Source: Flavobacterium poyangense (lineage in GTDB: Bacteria > Bacteroidota > Bacteroidia > Flavobacteriales > Flavobacteriaceae). From it: 64,000 nt of DNA. Each line of letters opens with the position of its first letter. Within the stretch, counting starts at the first letter, position 1. The notes under the pieces are model-generated. The model ran no database searches, had not been told where the DNA came from, and saw only the letters and a program-made list of their open reading frames with translations. Positions 18,206 to 25,977 of this stretch are shown piece after piece. The stretch is taken from positions 1-64,000 of the forward strand of contig NZ_JAALLN010000005.1 in NCBI RefSeq assembly GCF_011751075.1. The letters run 5' to 3'. Both the position numbers and the translations under genes were made by a program.

Positions 18206-18721
18206 TTATTTCCAGAATGACCATTCACTACCATTATAAATACATAGCATTTTTTTAGTTGTATCGTAACAAATGGTGCCTGCCATAGGGTTAACAATAT
18301 TTAAATGTGGAGAGACTACCTTAGGCAGTATTAAAGCTTTATCGGTAGTTTCTAAGACAAGTACGCCTTTTATCGAGCTACTTAATGCTCCTAAAACGGT
18401 TCCTTCCGTTTTTTCCGGTCCCGCGGGAATTGCATTTTGTTCAGACAAATTTACTGCTCCCGTGCGTTTAGATAAATCTACCCAAATTGTACCATTATAA
18501 TACATCACTTTCTTTTGGATCGCATCGTAAATCAGCATTCCCGGACTTAAAGCACTTCCTTCGGGCAAAGTAGTTACCCAGGGTAAAACAATTCCCGAAA
18601 ATCCTCCGCTAGCAAAATCTATAATTCCGGAGCCATCTATAGTTTGCTTTCCAATGGCCATTTGCGCATTCATTTCTAATCCTGACACCAGAATTAGAAT
18701 CATAAATAATATATTTTTCAT
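18206..18721 (-). CDS. Small secreted surface protein, intact paralogue
   Basis: This 171-residue protein has signal peptide MKNILFMILILVSGLEMNAQ. Two copies of a short motif are visible: residues 60-83 (MLIYDAIQKKVMYYNGTIWVD) and the C-terminal 60 residues (GVLVLETTDKALILPKV, GTICYDTTKKMLCIYNGSEW). The same 'label-type' module (value, IYDxxxKK, YNGSxW) closes the large proteins of this locus. It is the only intact member among three copies, the others being the pseudogenes at 14097 and 15690. The gene lies 172 bp downstream of large paralogue A and on the same strand. It may associate with the large protein through the shared module; that is inference. Confidence 0.78.
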   Translation of the reverse strand: MKNILFMILILVSGLEMNAQMAIGKQTIDGSGIIDFASGGFSGIVLPWVTTLPEGSALSPGMLIYDAIQKKVMYYNGTIWVDLSKRTGAVNLSEQNAIPAGPEKTEGTVLGALSSSIKGVLVLETTDKALILPKVVSPHLNIVNPMAGTICYDTTKKMLCIYNGSEWSFWK

Positions 18722-18893
18722 TTTTATAGGTTTAGCGGGGGCTTACCTTGTGTATTTACTCTTCCAAAAAAGACTAACTGTTGGTTGTCTTTATTTTAAT
18801 AGTTCTTTGAGTTAAAAGAGGTAAGTTTCCCTTATTTTTATTAAAACTTTTTTATGTAGCAGATAAAATAATTACAATTTTAAAGACTATTAG

Positions 18894-20993
18894 TTAATTA
18901 TCAGTACAGGATTGCTCAATACAATGCCAGGAACTGCCATTGTACAACTTTAAACAATGGCTTGCAGGGTCATAAACAAGCATTCCTTCGACCGGAACTG
19001 CAATCTTTGTTTCCGGTGAAGCTATTTTACTAATGGCAAAGCCTTTTTCTTTAGATTCTAAAATTAAAGCACCGTTTCTTTGAGATAAACCGGGTTTGTT
19101 TTCTTTATTTAAGGTAGAAATACTTGTCAAAGAGCCTGTTTCTTTGCCAGTTGTAACAGCAGATTTATAACAAACGGCACAACTATTATCGACCGTAATT
19201 GTAATAGTATTAATAGGAGAATTACAGTTGTATTTGTCTGAATAAAAAGAAACACTGTATTTTCCTCCAATTGTTACCATTGTAGGATCTGCAACCGTAA
19301 TTCCGGTTTCATTTTTCCAAACGACAACACTACCTGTAGGCACCTGAGAGGTGATAAAATTGTTTAAATTTAATGGAACACCTGCACAAAGACGACTGGT
19401 ACTAGCCGTTAAAGCAGGCATCACATCTCCTGCTTCACAGCCTATAACCAATTTATTACTGCTGGTAAAGCTACCTGGGAGGTTGCCGAAATTAATTGAA
19501 ATTCCGATAGCATTATCGATATTAGGATCTGTCAGTATAGTATTTTTATAAGTCATAGAGTTCCCTAAATCATTATATAAATTAGAAAGACTAGAAGAAA
19601 AATATCCACTCCATGGTATTCCTCCAACATATTCGAAAGCTTCATAAGAAGGAGTTTTAACAACACCCATAATCAATTTTGGTGCATTTCCTTTAACAAA
19701 TCCTGGACCTCGATCGCTATTTGCTAAATAGGTATCCCAACCATGTACTAGTTTTACATCTTCGGTATTTCCGGGAGGTATATCTACATTATAATCTATC
19801 AGAAAATAAGTTTTAGGAAAATCATAAGTGTATTTTATAGTTAAATAATATACCTGACTGCCTATAACTGCAGAGAGTTTAATTGTGTTTTCATAATGAC
19901 CAGGGGACGTTTCTATAATGCGCTGCTCTGTACTACTTATTACATTTAATCTATTAACTTCTGGAAGATATTGTTGTGATAAACTTCCGGAATGAAATTT
20001 TTTTCCCCCAATTGCAAGTATTAAACCTTGAAAACCAGATGACTCACCTGTTCCTGGTTTATAAGGAAGCGAAGTGCCTTCTTCGAGATTGCTTTTAGGG
20101 GGAAATATCTGTCCAGTGTTATTTTTTATAATCTGCATATTTGCAGCACCAGTTAAGATAATTTTAAGTCCATCAGTTGCATTTGTACCTCCTTTATCGT
20201 TAATTACAGTTCGTCCATATGCAGTACTTTCACAGCTTTCAGTAGTCTCATTATAAGTAAAACGATATAATTGCCCAGTTGCAGGGCGTATATTGATTTG
20301 ATTTTTTAAGGTATTAAATATATCAGGATTAGAAGTACTATTATTAAGCCATAATCCTTGTTTTCTATCAATTGTATTTACGTATCGACCATTAAAAACA
20401 CCTATTGAAGCACTTTTTTCATTAAGAGTTTCGTTAAGTCCTTCTTGATTGTATATGTATTCTATAGTATTGGTTCCCTCGTACAATTTTACTTGAAAAG
20501 ATATGTTAGGTTTAGTTGCATTCCATTTCCAGTTTTTCCATTCAGCCGTAAAAACTCGGTTAGGCGCTGTGCCAGTAGTGGCATACGAAAAAATACCGGC
20601 ATTACCATCTAATATGTCCCATAGAGGAGCTAGAATATTTGGATTTTTCTTATAACCAAATTGATATTCCCAATTATCTGAAGTAGGAAATGCAGTGTCA
20701 AAACAAAGTGTCCCATTAGAACTAGCATAAAAACTAGAATATGTAGTACAACTAAAATTAAAATCAAATCCAATAGGTATAAGACTTGTAGTTGTCCTTA
20801 CTTCATTAACGATTGTTCCTCCAACTAAATAATTAAACGTAGTAGCTTGTGCCTCGAACTTATAGGGTATGCTTGGATTTTTGTATTTAAATATCTGAAT
20901 TTCTTGGGCAATACACTTTGTAGAAAATAGCGTTGCTAAAATCACTAAAAAAAGGAATCTTGTTTTGTTACAACCATTTAAAAAATAGTTCAT
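18894..20993 (-). CDS. Large secreted surface protein, paralogue A
   Basis: This 699-residue protein has a signal peptide ending CIAQE. It has the same architecture as the gene at 15966-18059: N-terminal beta domain (FYASSNGTLCFDT, TAEWKNWKW, YEGTNTIEYIYNQEG), middle beta-rich region including GWDTYLANSDRGPGFV and WSGYFSSSLSNLYNDLG, Ig-like domain (TGSVVVWKNETG, SDKYNCNSP) and the C-terminal module GALILES-EKGFAISKI, MLVYDP, LKLYNGSSWHC. The Cys residues near the C-terminus (SCAVCYKS and EQSCTDN) are conserved in both paralogues. The first gene of the minus-strand cluster, it is followed by the small gene. A role is not known; secretion and surface location are inferred from signal and domains. 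Confidence 0.82.
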   Translation of the reverse strand: MNYFLNGCNKTRFLFLVILATLFSTKCIAQEIQIFKYKNPSIPYKFEAQATTFNYLVGGTIVNEVRTTTSLIPIGFDFNFSCTTYSSFYASSNGTLCFDTAFPTSDNWEYQFGYKKNPNILAPLWDILDGNAGIFSYATTGTAPNRVFTAEWKNWKWNATKPNISFQVKLYEGTNTIEYIYNQEGLNETLNEKSASIGVFNGRYVNTIDRKQGLWLNNSTSNPDIFNTLKNQINIRPATGQLYRFTYNETTESCESTAYGRTVINDKGGTNATDGLKIILTGAANMQIIKNNTGQIFPPKSNLEEGTSLPYKPGTGESSGFQGLILAIGGKKFHSGSLSQQYLPEVNRLNVISSTEQRIIETSPGHYENTIKLSAVIGSQVYYLTIKYTYDFPKTYFLIDYNVDIPPGNTEDVKLVHGWDTYLANSDRGPGFVKGNAPKLIMGVVKTPSYEAFEYVGGIPWSGYFSSSLSNLYNDLGNSMTYKNTILTDPNIDNAIGISINFGNLPGSFTSSNKLVIGCEAGDVMPALTASTSRLCAGVPLNLNNFITSQVPTGSVVVWKNETGITVADPTMVTIGGKYSVSFYSDKYNCNSPINTITITVDNSCAVCYKSAVTTGKETGSLTSISTLNKENKPGLSQRNGALILESKEKGFAISKIASPETKIAVPVEGMLVYDPASHCLKLYNGSSWHCIEQSCTDN

Positions 20994-21671
20994 TATAAAA
21001 ATTTAACATTAATAACTCTAGTTTTACTAAATTTAAGACTGAGCGTTATTTCTTAATATAAAAAACACTTCAATTCAACTTTATATTTGTAAATGCAAAG
21101 GAAATATTAAATACGGTCAGGAAAAAATATAAGACTACGCATATCTACTCATGTGCCATAAAACAAGGGCTTAGCGTAAATTTTTGAGTAATTTTTTGTG
21201 TTGTTTGCTAATAATTGATGAGCTTTTATCAGTTTGATATGTGTTAATACCTATTACGCAATAGTGAATTTATATAATCTATTGACATGGATTTATAATT
21301 CAATAAGTAAAAAAATAATAATAAAGACTAAAGAAAGACGTAGTAAATAAGATGTTAATCAATGTCATAATTTCTGTAACCGTCTATTTATATTTTTGTT
21401 ATAATTTTGAAAAACGTCTGATAAAGGATCAACACGAAAAACTGTGGAGAGATAAAAATCTTCAAGAGTATCGTGTTTGTTTAACCGCAAGGGCCACAAA
21501 GGTTTTGGCAAGGTTCGCTAAGATAAAAAATAGCAGTTTCGATAAAAGCTTTGCGGGCTCCTATGTTTGCAGTAAAATTTTTTCACGCAGATTTGCTTCG
21601 CCAGTTCGCTATCGCTCGGGTAGCAGATTCCTCCATATGTCAGTCTGAGCGCAGCCGAAGACCGAATTGCA
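20994..21671. other. Intergenic region with truncated dispersed repeats
   Basis: No supported gene. From 21480 onward the DNA consists of repeat fragments: a TTAACCGCAAGG arm (21481), the segment at 21541-21632 repeated at about 24575-24662, and a CAGTCTGAGCGCAGCCGAAGAC tail near 21640. A 98-codon frame at 21352-21648 runs across these repeats and is not credible. The homologous promoter stretch of the large surface gene is near 21067. Confidence 0.5.
21541..21632. repeat. Dispersed repeat copy 1 (GCAGATTTGCTTCGCC family)
   Basis: About 90 bp beginning with AAGCTTTGCGGGCTCCTATG and ending in the TCGCTCGGGTAGCAGATT block is nearly identical to bases 24575-24662. Both copies have an adjacent or distant AACCGC/GCGGTT arm, so they are parts of one dispersed element family. 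Confidence 0.8.
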
Positions 21672-21706
21672 CAAAAAAAAAGTCCTAATTTTCATTAGGA
21701 CTTTTT
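21672..21706 (-). terminator. Intrinsic terminator of tRNA-Tyr
   Basis: Perfect 13-bp stem AAAAAGTCCTAAT/ATTAGGACTTTTT with a 4-nt loop begins at the tRNA 3' end. Read on the minus strand it ends in a run of nine T. Confidence 0.9.
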
Positions 21707-21789
21707 GGTGGGGAGAGCAGGATTCGAACCTGCGAAGTTCACACAGCAGATTTACAGTCTGCCCTCGTTGGCCGCTTGAGTATCTCCCC
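21706..21789 (-). tRNA. tRNA-Tyr (anticodon GTA)
   Basis: The minus strand folds as a class II tRNA: acceptor GGGGAGA/TCTCCCC, an extra long variable arm, anticodon stem GCAGACT...GTA...AATCTGC with anticodon GTA, and a T arm with GGTTCGAATCC. The discriminator A is followed by an encoded CCA. The long variable arm and anticodon identify tRNA-Tyr. A strong terminator follows at once. Confidence 0.95.
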
Positions 21790-22026
21790 GAAGCTTGTAT
21801 TATTGCGCTTTGTTGTGCTAAGCGGTTGCAAATATAGCAACGTTTTTCATGTTTGCAAACAAAAAATGAACTTAATTTTGAGTTGTTTTTCAGATATTTT
21901 TTAACCCGTTGGTATTGAATAAAATATAATGGTGCCTGATGCTATTTTTTTTTCTTTTTTTTAATTGCGCGAGCCCCTTGGCTAAAAGTATTGCTGTTTA
22001 TTGTTGTTGAGTTGTGAAGATTTTGA

Positions 22027-22130
22027 GGTACAAAGGTACAAAGGTACAAAGGTTCAAAGGTTCAAAGGTTCAAAGGTTCAAAGGTTCAAAGGTTCAAAGG
22101 TTCAAGGGTGCAAGGGTGCAAGGGTGCAAG
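22027..22130. repeat. 8-bp tandem repeat (GGTTCAAA)
   Basis: About 13 head-to-tail copies of an octamer are present, grading from GGTACAAA through GGTTCAAA to GGTGCAAG. The unit length is not a multiple of three and no spacer exists, so it is a microsatellite-like array, not coding and not CRISPR. A decayed relative occurs near 33716-33745. Confidence 0.9.
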
Positions 22131-22150
22131 ACTCCAGCTTTAGCTGGAGT
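22131..22150. repeat. 20-bp palindrome
   Basis: ACTCCAGCT/AGCTGGAGT, 9-bp perfect arms around TT, directly abuts the tandem octamer array. It could form a short hairpin; no T-run follows, so a terminator role is doubtful. Confidence 0.7.
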
Positions 22151-22440
22151 ACCCGGAAAGGGAATAGATTGGCTTTAGCCTAATTTTTGCGTTTTGGTGT
22201 CTTAGAAAGAGTTTATTTGCGCTTAAATGCGATTGGCAAGATCTACTGAAGAATAAAGAATTCGAAAACCGATTTAGAGTAACAGGAACGAAAGAATTTT
22301 AATCTAATACAGAAGAGGGTGATACTATTTCTAGGGAGAATTGAAGTAAGACAGTTTCAGTCTCAGTCTTACTTGTCACATTTCACTTCTAACATTTCAC
22401 TTCTAACATTTCACATAAAAACAAAATCTACATAAAATAA

Positions 22441-22466
22441 AAAAATCTCCACTAAGGGAGATTTTT
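22441..22466 (-). terminator. Intrinsic terminator of the thioredoxin lipoprotein gene
   Basis: Stem AAAAATCTCC/GGAGATTTTT (10 bp perfect, 6-nt loop) lies 20 bp past the stop codon on the minus strand, followed there by T-rich sequence. Confidence 0.85.
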
Positions 22467-22486
22467 TTATGGTATTCAGATAAGTC

Positions 22487-23653
22487 TTATTTAGCTAGAA
22501 GCTCTAAGATCTTAGCTCTTAATTCAGGACCTCTTAAGTTTTGTGCAACTACTTTTCCTGTTGCATCAAGTATAAAAGTTGCCGGGATCGATTCTACATT
22601 ATATTGTTTGGCGATTGGCTCGTCCCAGTATTTTAAGTTAGAAACCTGTGTCCATGTAAGACCATCTTTTGCGATTGCTTCTTTCCATGCAGCGGCTTCT
22701 TTATCTAAAGAAACACCAATAATATTCAAACCTTTTGAATGTAATTCTTTGTAAATAGCTACAACATTAGGATTTTCTTGTCTGCATGGTCCACACCATG
22801 ATGCCCAAAAGTCTACGATAGTTATTTTTCCTAAACTTTGTTTAAGTGAAATAACTTTTCCTTCCGGATTAGGTGCAGAAAAATCGGATCTTCATTTAGC
22901 GTTACCGGCAGAAGGAGCAGTTGCACCAACTGAAGGCATTTTTGCTTGACCTAATTTTGTTTTGATCTCTTTTCCAGGAGTAGTGTTTTTTAAAGACTCA
23001 TCTAAAGAGTTATATAAAGCTTCTGCTTTTTTGATATCTGTTGATGGATCTCCTAACATACCTTGAATAATCAAAGCAGAGATATAAGATTTTGGGTGAC
23101 CTTCAGCATAAGCTACATATTTCTTTTTAGAATCTGCTTGTACTTCTGTTTGGATAGCCATATATTCTTTCATCAAGCCGTTGATAGTTGCTGTATCTTG
23201 AGCTTGTTGAGCTGTTTGCATTTTCTGAGTGTTGTTTTTCTGAAAATCAGCTAATCTTTTTTGAGTTTTAGTAAGTTCAGCATTGAAAGTAGTGTACTCA
23301 TCATTATTGTAAGTACCAGATACTTTAGATTTGTGGATGCTGTCTTTGTCAACTGTAACAAGAATTTCTCCCGTTTCTAAGATAAAAGGGATTGGATTGT
23401 TTGCTCCTTGAAGGATTAAAGTGTGAAAAGCCGGCTCAGTTACTTTTCCTTTGATTTCAAATTTTCCGTTTTCAACTTTTACAGTGTCAAGAGCGACAGT
23501 CATTTTTGTTGCTGGATCCTGACCTTGAAGGATGATCGTTTTTCCGTTTTCAATTCCTTTTGCGGTTCCTGTAATTAGGTATTCTCCGTCTTTAACTTTG
23601 CTGCATGAAATTATCGCTACAGAAGCAGTTAGTAAAAAAAGTATTTTTTTCAT
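22487..23653 (-). pseudogene. TlpA-type thioredoxin lipoprotein (DUF4369) interrupted by in-frame TGA
   Basis: One reading frame runs from the ATG at 23653 to the TAA at 22487 but holds a TGA at 22892-22894 (codon 254). The N-terminal part has lipobox Cys17 (AIISC) and a DUF4369 domain (DGEYLITGTAKG, LDTVKVENGKFEIKG). The part after the stop, in the same frame, is a complete TlpA/AhpC-type thioredoxin domain: DFSAPNPEGKVISL, active site WASWCGPCRQENP, GVSLDK, and cis-Pro context ESIPATFIL. Such proteins act as periplasmic thiol-disulfide reductases. No start codon precedes the WCGPC motif in the second half, so it could be made only by readthrough. A sequencing error, a recent nonsense mutation or programmed readthrough would all fit. 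The first part alone would be a DUF4369 lipoprotein without redox site. Confidence 0.88.
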
Positions 23654-23687
23654 TATAAAAAATTAATTAGTTAATTGATTTGTGCAA

Positions 23688-23695
23688 CAAAAGTA
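23688..23695 (-). promoter_or_regulatory. -7 box of the thioredoxin lipoprotein gene
   Basis: The minus strand reads TACTTTTG, a perfect TAnnTTTG, about 35 bp before the start codon. No clear -33 TTTG is seen at 19-21 bp. Confidence 0.5.
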
Positions 23696-23866
23696 TCTAA
23701 AATTATAAAATATAAAGAATTTTGGTGCCTAAAATTTTGTTATAGTTTTTTTGCGCTTAAGGGTCATGTTTTCAGGCTGTTTGAGTGTGTAGGTTGCATT
23801 AAAAGTTTTAATGTTATTTTTATTTTAGATTTAATAACGCCTTTTTTTATTTTTTAAGCATAAAAA

Positions 23867-23890
23867 AAGCATCCTGTTTCCAGAATGCTT
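23867..23890 (-). terminator. Intrinsic terminator of the J-domain/KTSC gene
   Basis: Stem AAGCATCCTG/CAGAATGCTT (one mismatch) with a TTTC loop; the minus strand continues into a T-run. Confidence 0.75.
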
Positions 23891-23913
23891 GTATAGATAG
23901 TTTAGGTATAAAT

Positions 23914-24354
23914 CTATTCTTGATTTGTTTTCTTTCTCCAAGTGAAAGAGTTCAAAATGTGTCTTTTTGCAAATCTTCCAGGAGAATCTGCATTTACCAT
24001 TTTTACATAAGTAGCTTTAGGTACACTGATGTATTCGTAAACACTACCATTAGAAAAATCGATAATTAAACGTCCTTCAACAAATTTATAATCTGTAATA
24101 GTACAAGTCGAAATTGTTTCAGTGTATTCCGGTAAATTAAGTTTAATCGTTTCAGGATTAATACTTACCAAAAAGTGATAAGCTTCAATAATCGCTTTAC
24201 TTTTTTCTTCTGCAGCTTTCAAACCAGCATCATCACCTTGAAATTTATCAGGATGAGATTCTTTCATTGCATTGCGATAAATTGCTTTCAAATCTTTTAA
24301 TTCTGCAGTTTTGTCTACATTTAGTAACTTACGGTATTCAACTATTTTTTTCAT
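23914..24354 (-). CDS. J-domain protein with C-terminal KTSC domain
   Basis: This 146-residue cytosolic protein has two domains. Residues 5-65 are a DnaJ J-domain with the essential HPD triad at 34-36 (KESHPDKFQG), which stimulates Hsp70 ATPase activity. Residues 80-140 are a KTSC domain (FVEGRLIIDFSNGSVYEYISVPKA, then FNxHI-like KRHILNSF), a small fold often found as a stand-alone protein and sometimes in RNA- or nuclease-linked contexts. The combination suggests a specialised co-chaperone whose KTSC domain selects a client; that is inference. The gene is monocistronic with its own terminator and promoter-like box. Confidence 0.9.
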   Translation of the reverse strand: MKKIVEYRKLLNVDKTAELKDLKAIYRNAMKESHPDKFQGDDAGLKAAEEKSKAIIEAYHFLVSINPETIKLNLPEYTETISTCTITDYKFVEGRLIIDFSNGSVYEYISVPKATYVKMVNADSPGRFAKRHILNSFTWRKKTNQE

Positions 24355-24424
24355 AAATAAAAGGTAACTTCTTGTCTATTAGTTTGAAATGGATATTTAA
24401 TACTTCAAAACGACAAATTTTTTG

Positions 24425-24432
24425 CAAAGGTA
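24425..24432 (-). promoter_or_regulatory. -7 box of the J-domain/KTSC gene
   Basis: The minus strand reads TACCTTTG, a perfect TAnnTTTG, about 70 bp before the start codon. Confidence 0.5.
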
Positions 24433-24499
24433 CACTTTTTTTTAACTTTTCAGTTTTCAAGGAAAAAATATTTAAAATCTTTAAAGTAGAAGGGCTTTT

Positions 24500-24848
24500 T
24501 TAAAGTTTCAAGTTTCAAGTTTCAGGTTTCAAGTTTCATGCTAACCGCTATGCGTGTAAAAAAGTAAAAAAATAGCAAAGCTTTGTGGACTCCTATGTTT
24601 GCAGTGAAATTTTTTCACGCAGATTTGCTTCGCCAGTTCGCTATCGCTCGGGTAGCAGATTTATTCAGATTGTTTTTATCTGAGCACAAAATAAATATCG
24701 GCTTAATCTGCAAAATCTGCGTGCAAAAGACTTTGCTTTGTGTTAATACTTTGCAGGCTCTTTACGATCCGGACAAATAAAAATCTTTGCGTTCCTTGCG
24801 GTTAAACCAACACTTAGGAGAACCTGAAACTTGAAACCAGAAACAAAA
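24500..24848. repeat. Composite intergenic repeat element bounded by inverted heptamer arrays
   Basis: Five AAGTTTC heptamers (24503-24537) open the element and their reverse complements (GAAACTTGAAACCAGAAAC, 24826-24844) close it. Inside, CTAACCGC near 24541 and GCGGTTAA near 24799 form inner inverted arms around the block at 24575-24662 shared with 21541-21632. No coding potential. It looks like nested or co-located mobile palindromes in a gene-free gap. Confidence 0.75.
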
Positions 24849-24859
24849 AATCGTAAAAA

Positions 24860-25111
24860 CTATTTCTGTTCCGATTTATAATTCGCCTTATCGAAGTTTT
24901 TAGATTTTTTCGGATATTTGTCATAGCTGATATCACTTGGGTTTTCGATAACAGATTTGATTGTGATCATATCTCCGACAGTAAAATTGGTGTGGGCTAT
25001 TTTGTAATCTAAAAGATATTCTCCACAAAAATAATTGTTGTTTTCATCTTTTTCGATAACGCCGGTATAAACTCCTTTTTGCAGCATTTTTTCGTGTGAG
25101 CCTTTAGACAT
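24860..25111 (-). CDS. Hypothetical small cytosolic protein, 83 residues
   Basis: I do not recognise a named family. The protein has no signal peptide or membrane segment; residues 10-60 look like a compact beta-rich domain (VYTGVIEKDENNNYFCGEYLLDY, then FTVGDMITIKSVI) and the C-terminus is Lys-rich (KYPKKSKNFDKANYKSEQK). A clean -7 box lies just upstream, and the gene is divergent from the 179-residue gene to the right, with only about 90 bp between them. It is probably a real gene given this promoter and its composition. Confidence 0.6.
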   Translation of the reverse strand: MSKGSHEKMLQKGVYTGVIEKDENNNYFCGEYLLDYKIAHTNFTVGDMITIKSVIENPSDISYDKYPKKSKNFDKANYKSEQK

Positions 25112-25138
25112 AGCTTTTTTGTTTTAAAATTGAAGTTG

Positions 25139-25146
25139 CAAAGTTA
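25139..25146 (-). promoter_or_regulatory. -7 box of the 83-residue gene
   Basis: The minus strand reads TAACTTTG, a perfect TAnnTTTG, 28 bp before the ATG at 25111. Confidence 0.55.
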
Positions 25147-25163
25147 ATCAATATATCGTTTGG

Positions 25164-25196
25164 TTTGGGGAGTTCAGGACAATCTGAGTATATTTG
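25164..25196 (+). promoter_or_regulatory. Near-consensus Bacteroidota promoter, probably giving a leaderless mRNA
   Basis: TTTG at 25164-25167, 21-bp spacer, then TATATTTG at 25189-25196: both boxes and the spacing match the published phylum consensus. The ATG of the next gene is only 3 bp after the -7 box, so transcription would begin at or beside the start codon. Confidence 0.7.
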
Positions 25197-25199
25197 CAT

Positions 25200-25739
25200 A
25201 TGCAAAAAAACTTTAAACCACATCCCAATTCTTTTAAAAATACATTTTGTGTCTTTCAGGAAGTTTTACCGGATGAAATCGAAGGTTTGAAAATTCAGTT
25301 CGAGAGTAAAGCCGGTAGTACTTATTATTATACTGAAAAAGGAATGTACAGAGTTTCGAATCATTGGGGAAGATTGGCCAATAGTAAATGGCGATTGGTA
25401 GCGATGGAGCCTGAAACCCCGTCAAAAACAAAAATTGGATTTGGTGCCTGGAGCGAATTTTATCCTGACAATGCCATAGAAAAGTTGTATTACATTAAGG
25501 TTGATTTTGAGAGGAATACGGTCAATTATCAGCATAGAAACAATCCGGAGTACGATAAAAAGGCAGTTTTGAGAACTAGTTTTGAAACCACAAAAAGGAT
25601 CAAACAAATAAGAAATCTGCAACAATTGACATCCTGGGCAAAACATTTTGAGGAAGACATAGACGTTTTGCGCCGGAAGATCATCACAGAATTAATTTTT
25701 ACCGAAAAAACATTAGAAGAAATTAAAAGAGAAATATAA
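25200..25739 (+). CDS. Conserved-looking hypothetical protein, 179 residues
   Basis: The start is set at the ATG at 25200; the TTG six bases earlier overlaps the -7 box. The soluble protein has no named domain. The N-terminal half contains a beta-rich stretch with Trp and Gly (STYYYTEKGMYRVSNHWGRLANSKWRL) that looks like a small-molecule or nucleic-acid binding fold, and the C-terminal half is helical and basic (KRIKQIRNLQQLTSWAKHF). It overlaps the next 48-residue gene by one base (TAATG), so the two are translationally coupled. Function unknown. Confidence 0.7.
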   Translation: MQKNFKPHPNSFKNTFCVFQEVLPDEIEGLKIQFESKAGSTYYYTEKGMYRVSNHWGRLANSKWRLVAMEPETPSKTKIGFGAWSEFYPDNAIEKLYYIKVDFERNTVNYQHRNNPEYDKKAVLRTSFETTKRIKQIRNLQQLTSWAKHFEEDIDVLRRKIITELIFTEKTLEEIKREI

Positions 25740-25885
25740 TGGGACGCAACAATGAGAGGAATATCAAAAAGCACAATGACAAATTGCACAAAGCCCAAAA
25801 CAAAGCAAAACAAGCCGAAATTGCGCGCAAAGAAAAGCTAAAAGAAATTGTGAGAAAATTTAACGAAGACAAGAAGAAAGAGTAA
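25739..25885 (+). CDS. 48-residue highly basic helical protein
   Basis: This short gene starts inside the stop of the previous one (TAATG) and runs to TAA at 25883-25885. The product (starting MGRNNERNIKK, then HKAQNKAKQAEIARKEKLKE) is almost all Lys, Arg, Glu, Asn and Ala and should be a single amphipathic or fully charged helix. Translational coupling and clean codon use argue that it is real. Its composition suggests nucleic-acid or ribosome association, but no family is recognised. Confidence 0.6.
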   Translation: MGRNNERNIKKHNDKLHKAQNKAKQAEIARKEKLKEIVRKFNEDKKKE

Positions 25886-25895
25886 AAATAAATCA

Positions 25896-25964
25896 AATTT
25901 CAAGTTCTAAAACTCCAAATTCCAAGTTTTTACAAGGACTAACTTGAAACTTGAAACTTGAAAC
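25896..25964. repeat. Heptamer repeat pair (TTTCAAG / CTTGAAA)
   Basis: Degenerate TTTCAAGTTC and TTCCAAGTTT on the left face AACTTGAAACTTGAAACTTGAAAC (written here in parts: three CTTGAAA units) on the right, the same heptamer that bounds the element at 24500-24848. It fills the gap before the 77-residue gene. Confidence 0.7.
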
Positions 25965-25977
25965 AAAAAAATAAAAG

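Larger units (their letters stand above)
21790..22440. other. Intergenic region dominated by short repeats
   Basis: No gene is supported. It contains an 8-bp tandem array (22027-22130), a 20-bp palindrome (22131-22150), and a CATTTCACTTCTAA repeat near 22379-22423. The 60-codon frame at 22001-22183 is only the translation of the tandem array. Confidence 0.5.

Noticed and set aside
21352..21648. 98-codon ORF on the plus strand
   Set aside because: It runs across AACCGC and GCAGATTTGCTTCGCC repeat fragments that recur elsewhere without a frame.
22027..22130. CRISPR array
   Set aside because: The repeats are contiguous octamers without spacers, and no cas gene is present.
22001..22183. 60-codon ORF in the tandem octamer array
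   Set aside because: The peptide is just the translation of an 8-bp repeat in shifting frames; there is no promoter or homology.
22892..22894. Selenocysteine at the in-frame TGA
   Set aside because: The codon lies in the linker, not at the redox site (WCGPC is intact), and I see no SECIS-like hairpin directly after it.
23675..23857. 60-codon plus-strand ORF before the thioredoxin lipoprotein gene
   Set aside because: It lies antisense over the -7 box and leader of the real gene and has an unlikely Phe/Cys-rich composition.
24583..24780. 65-codon plus-strand ORF
   Set aside because: It lies wholly within the composite repeat element.
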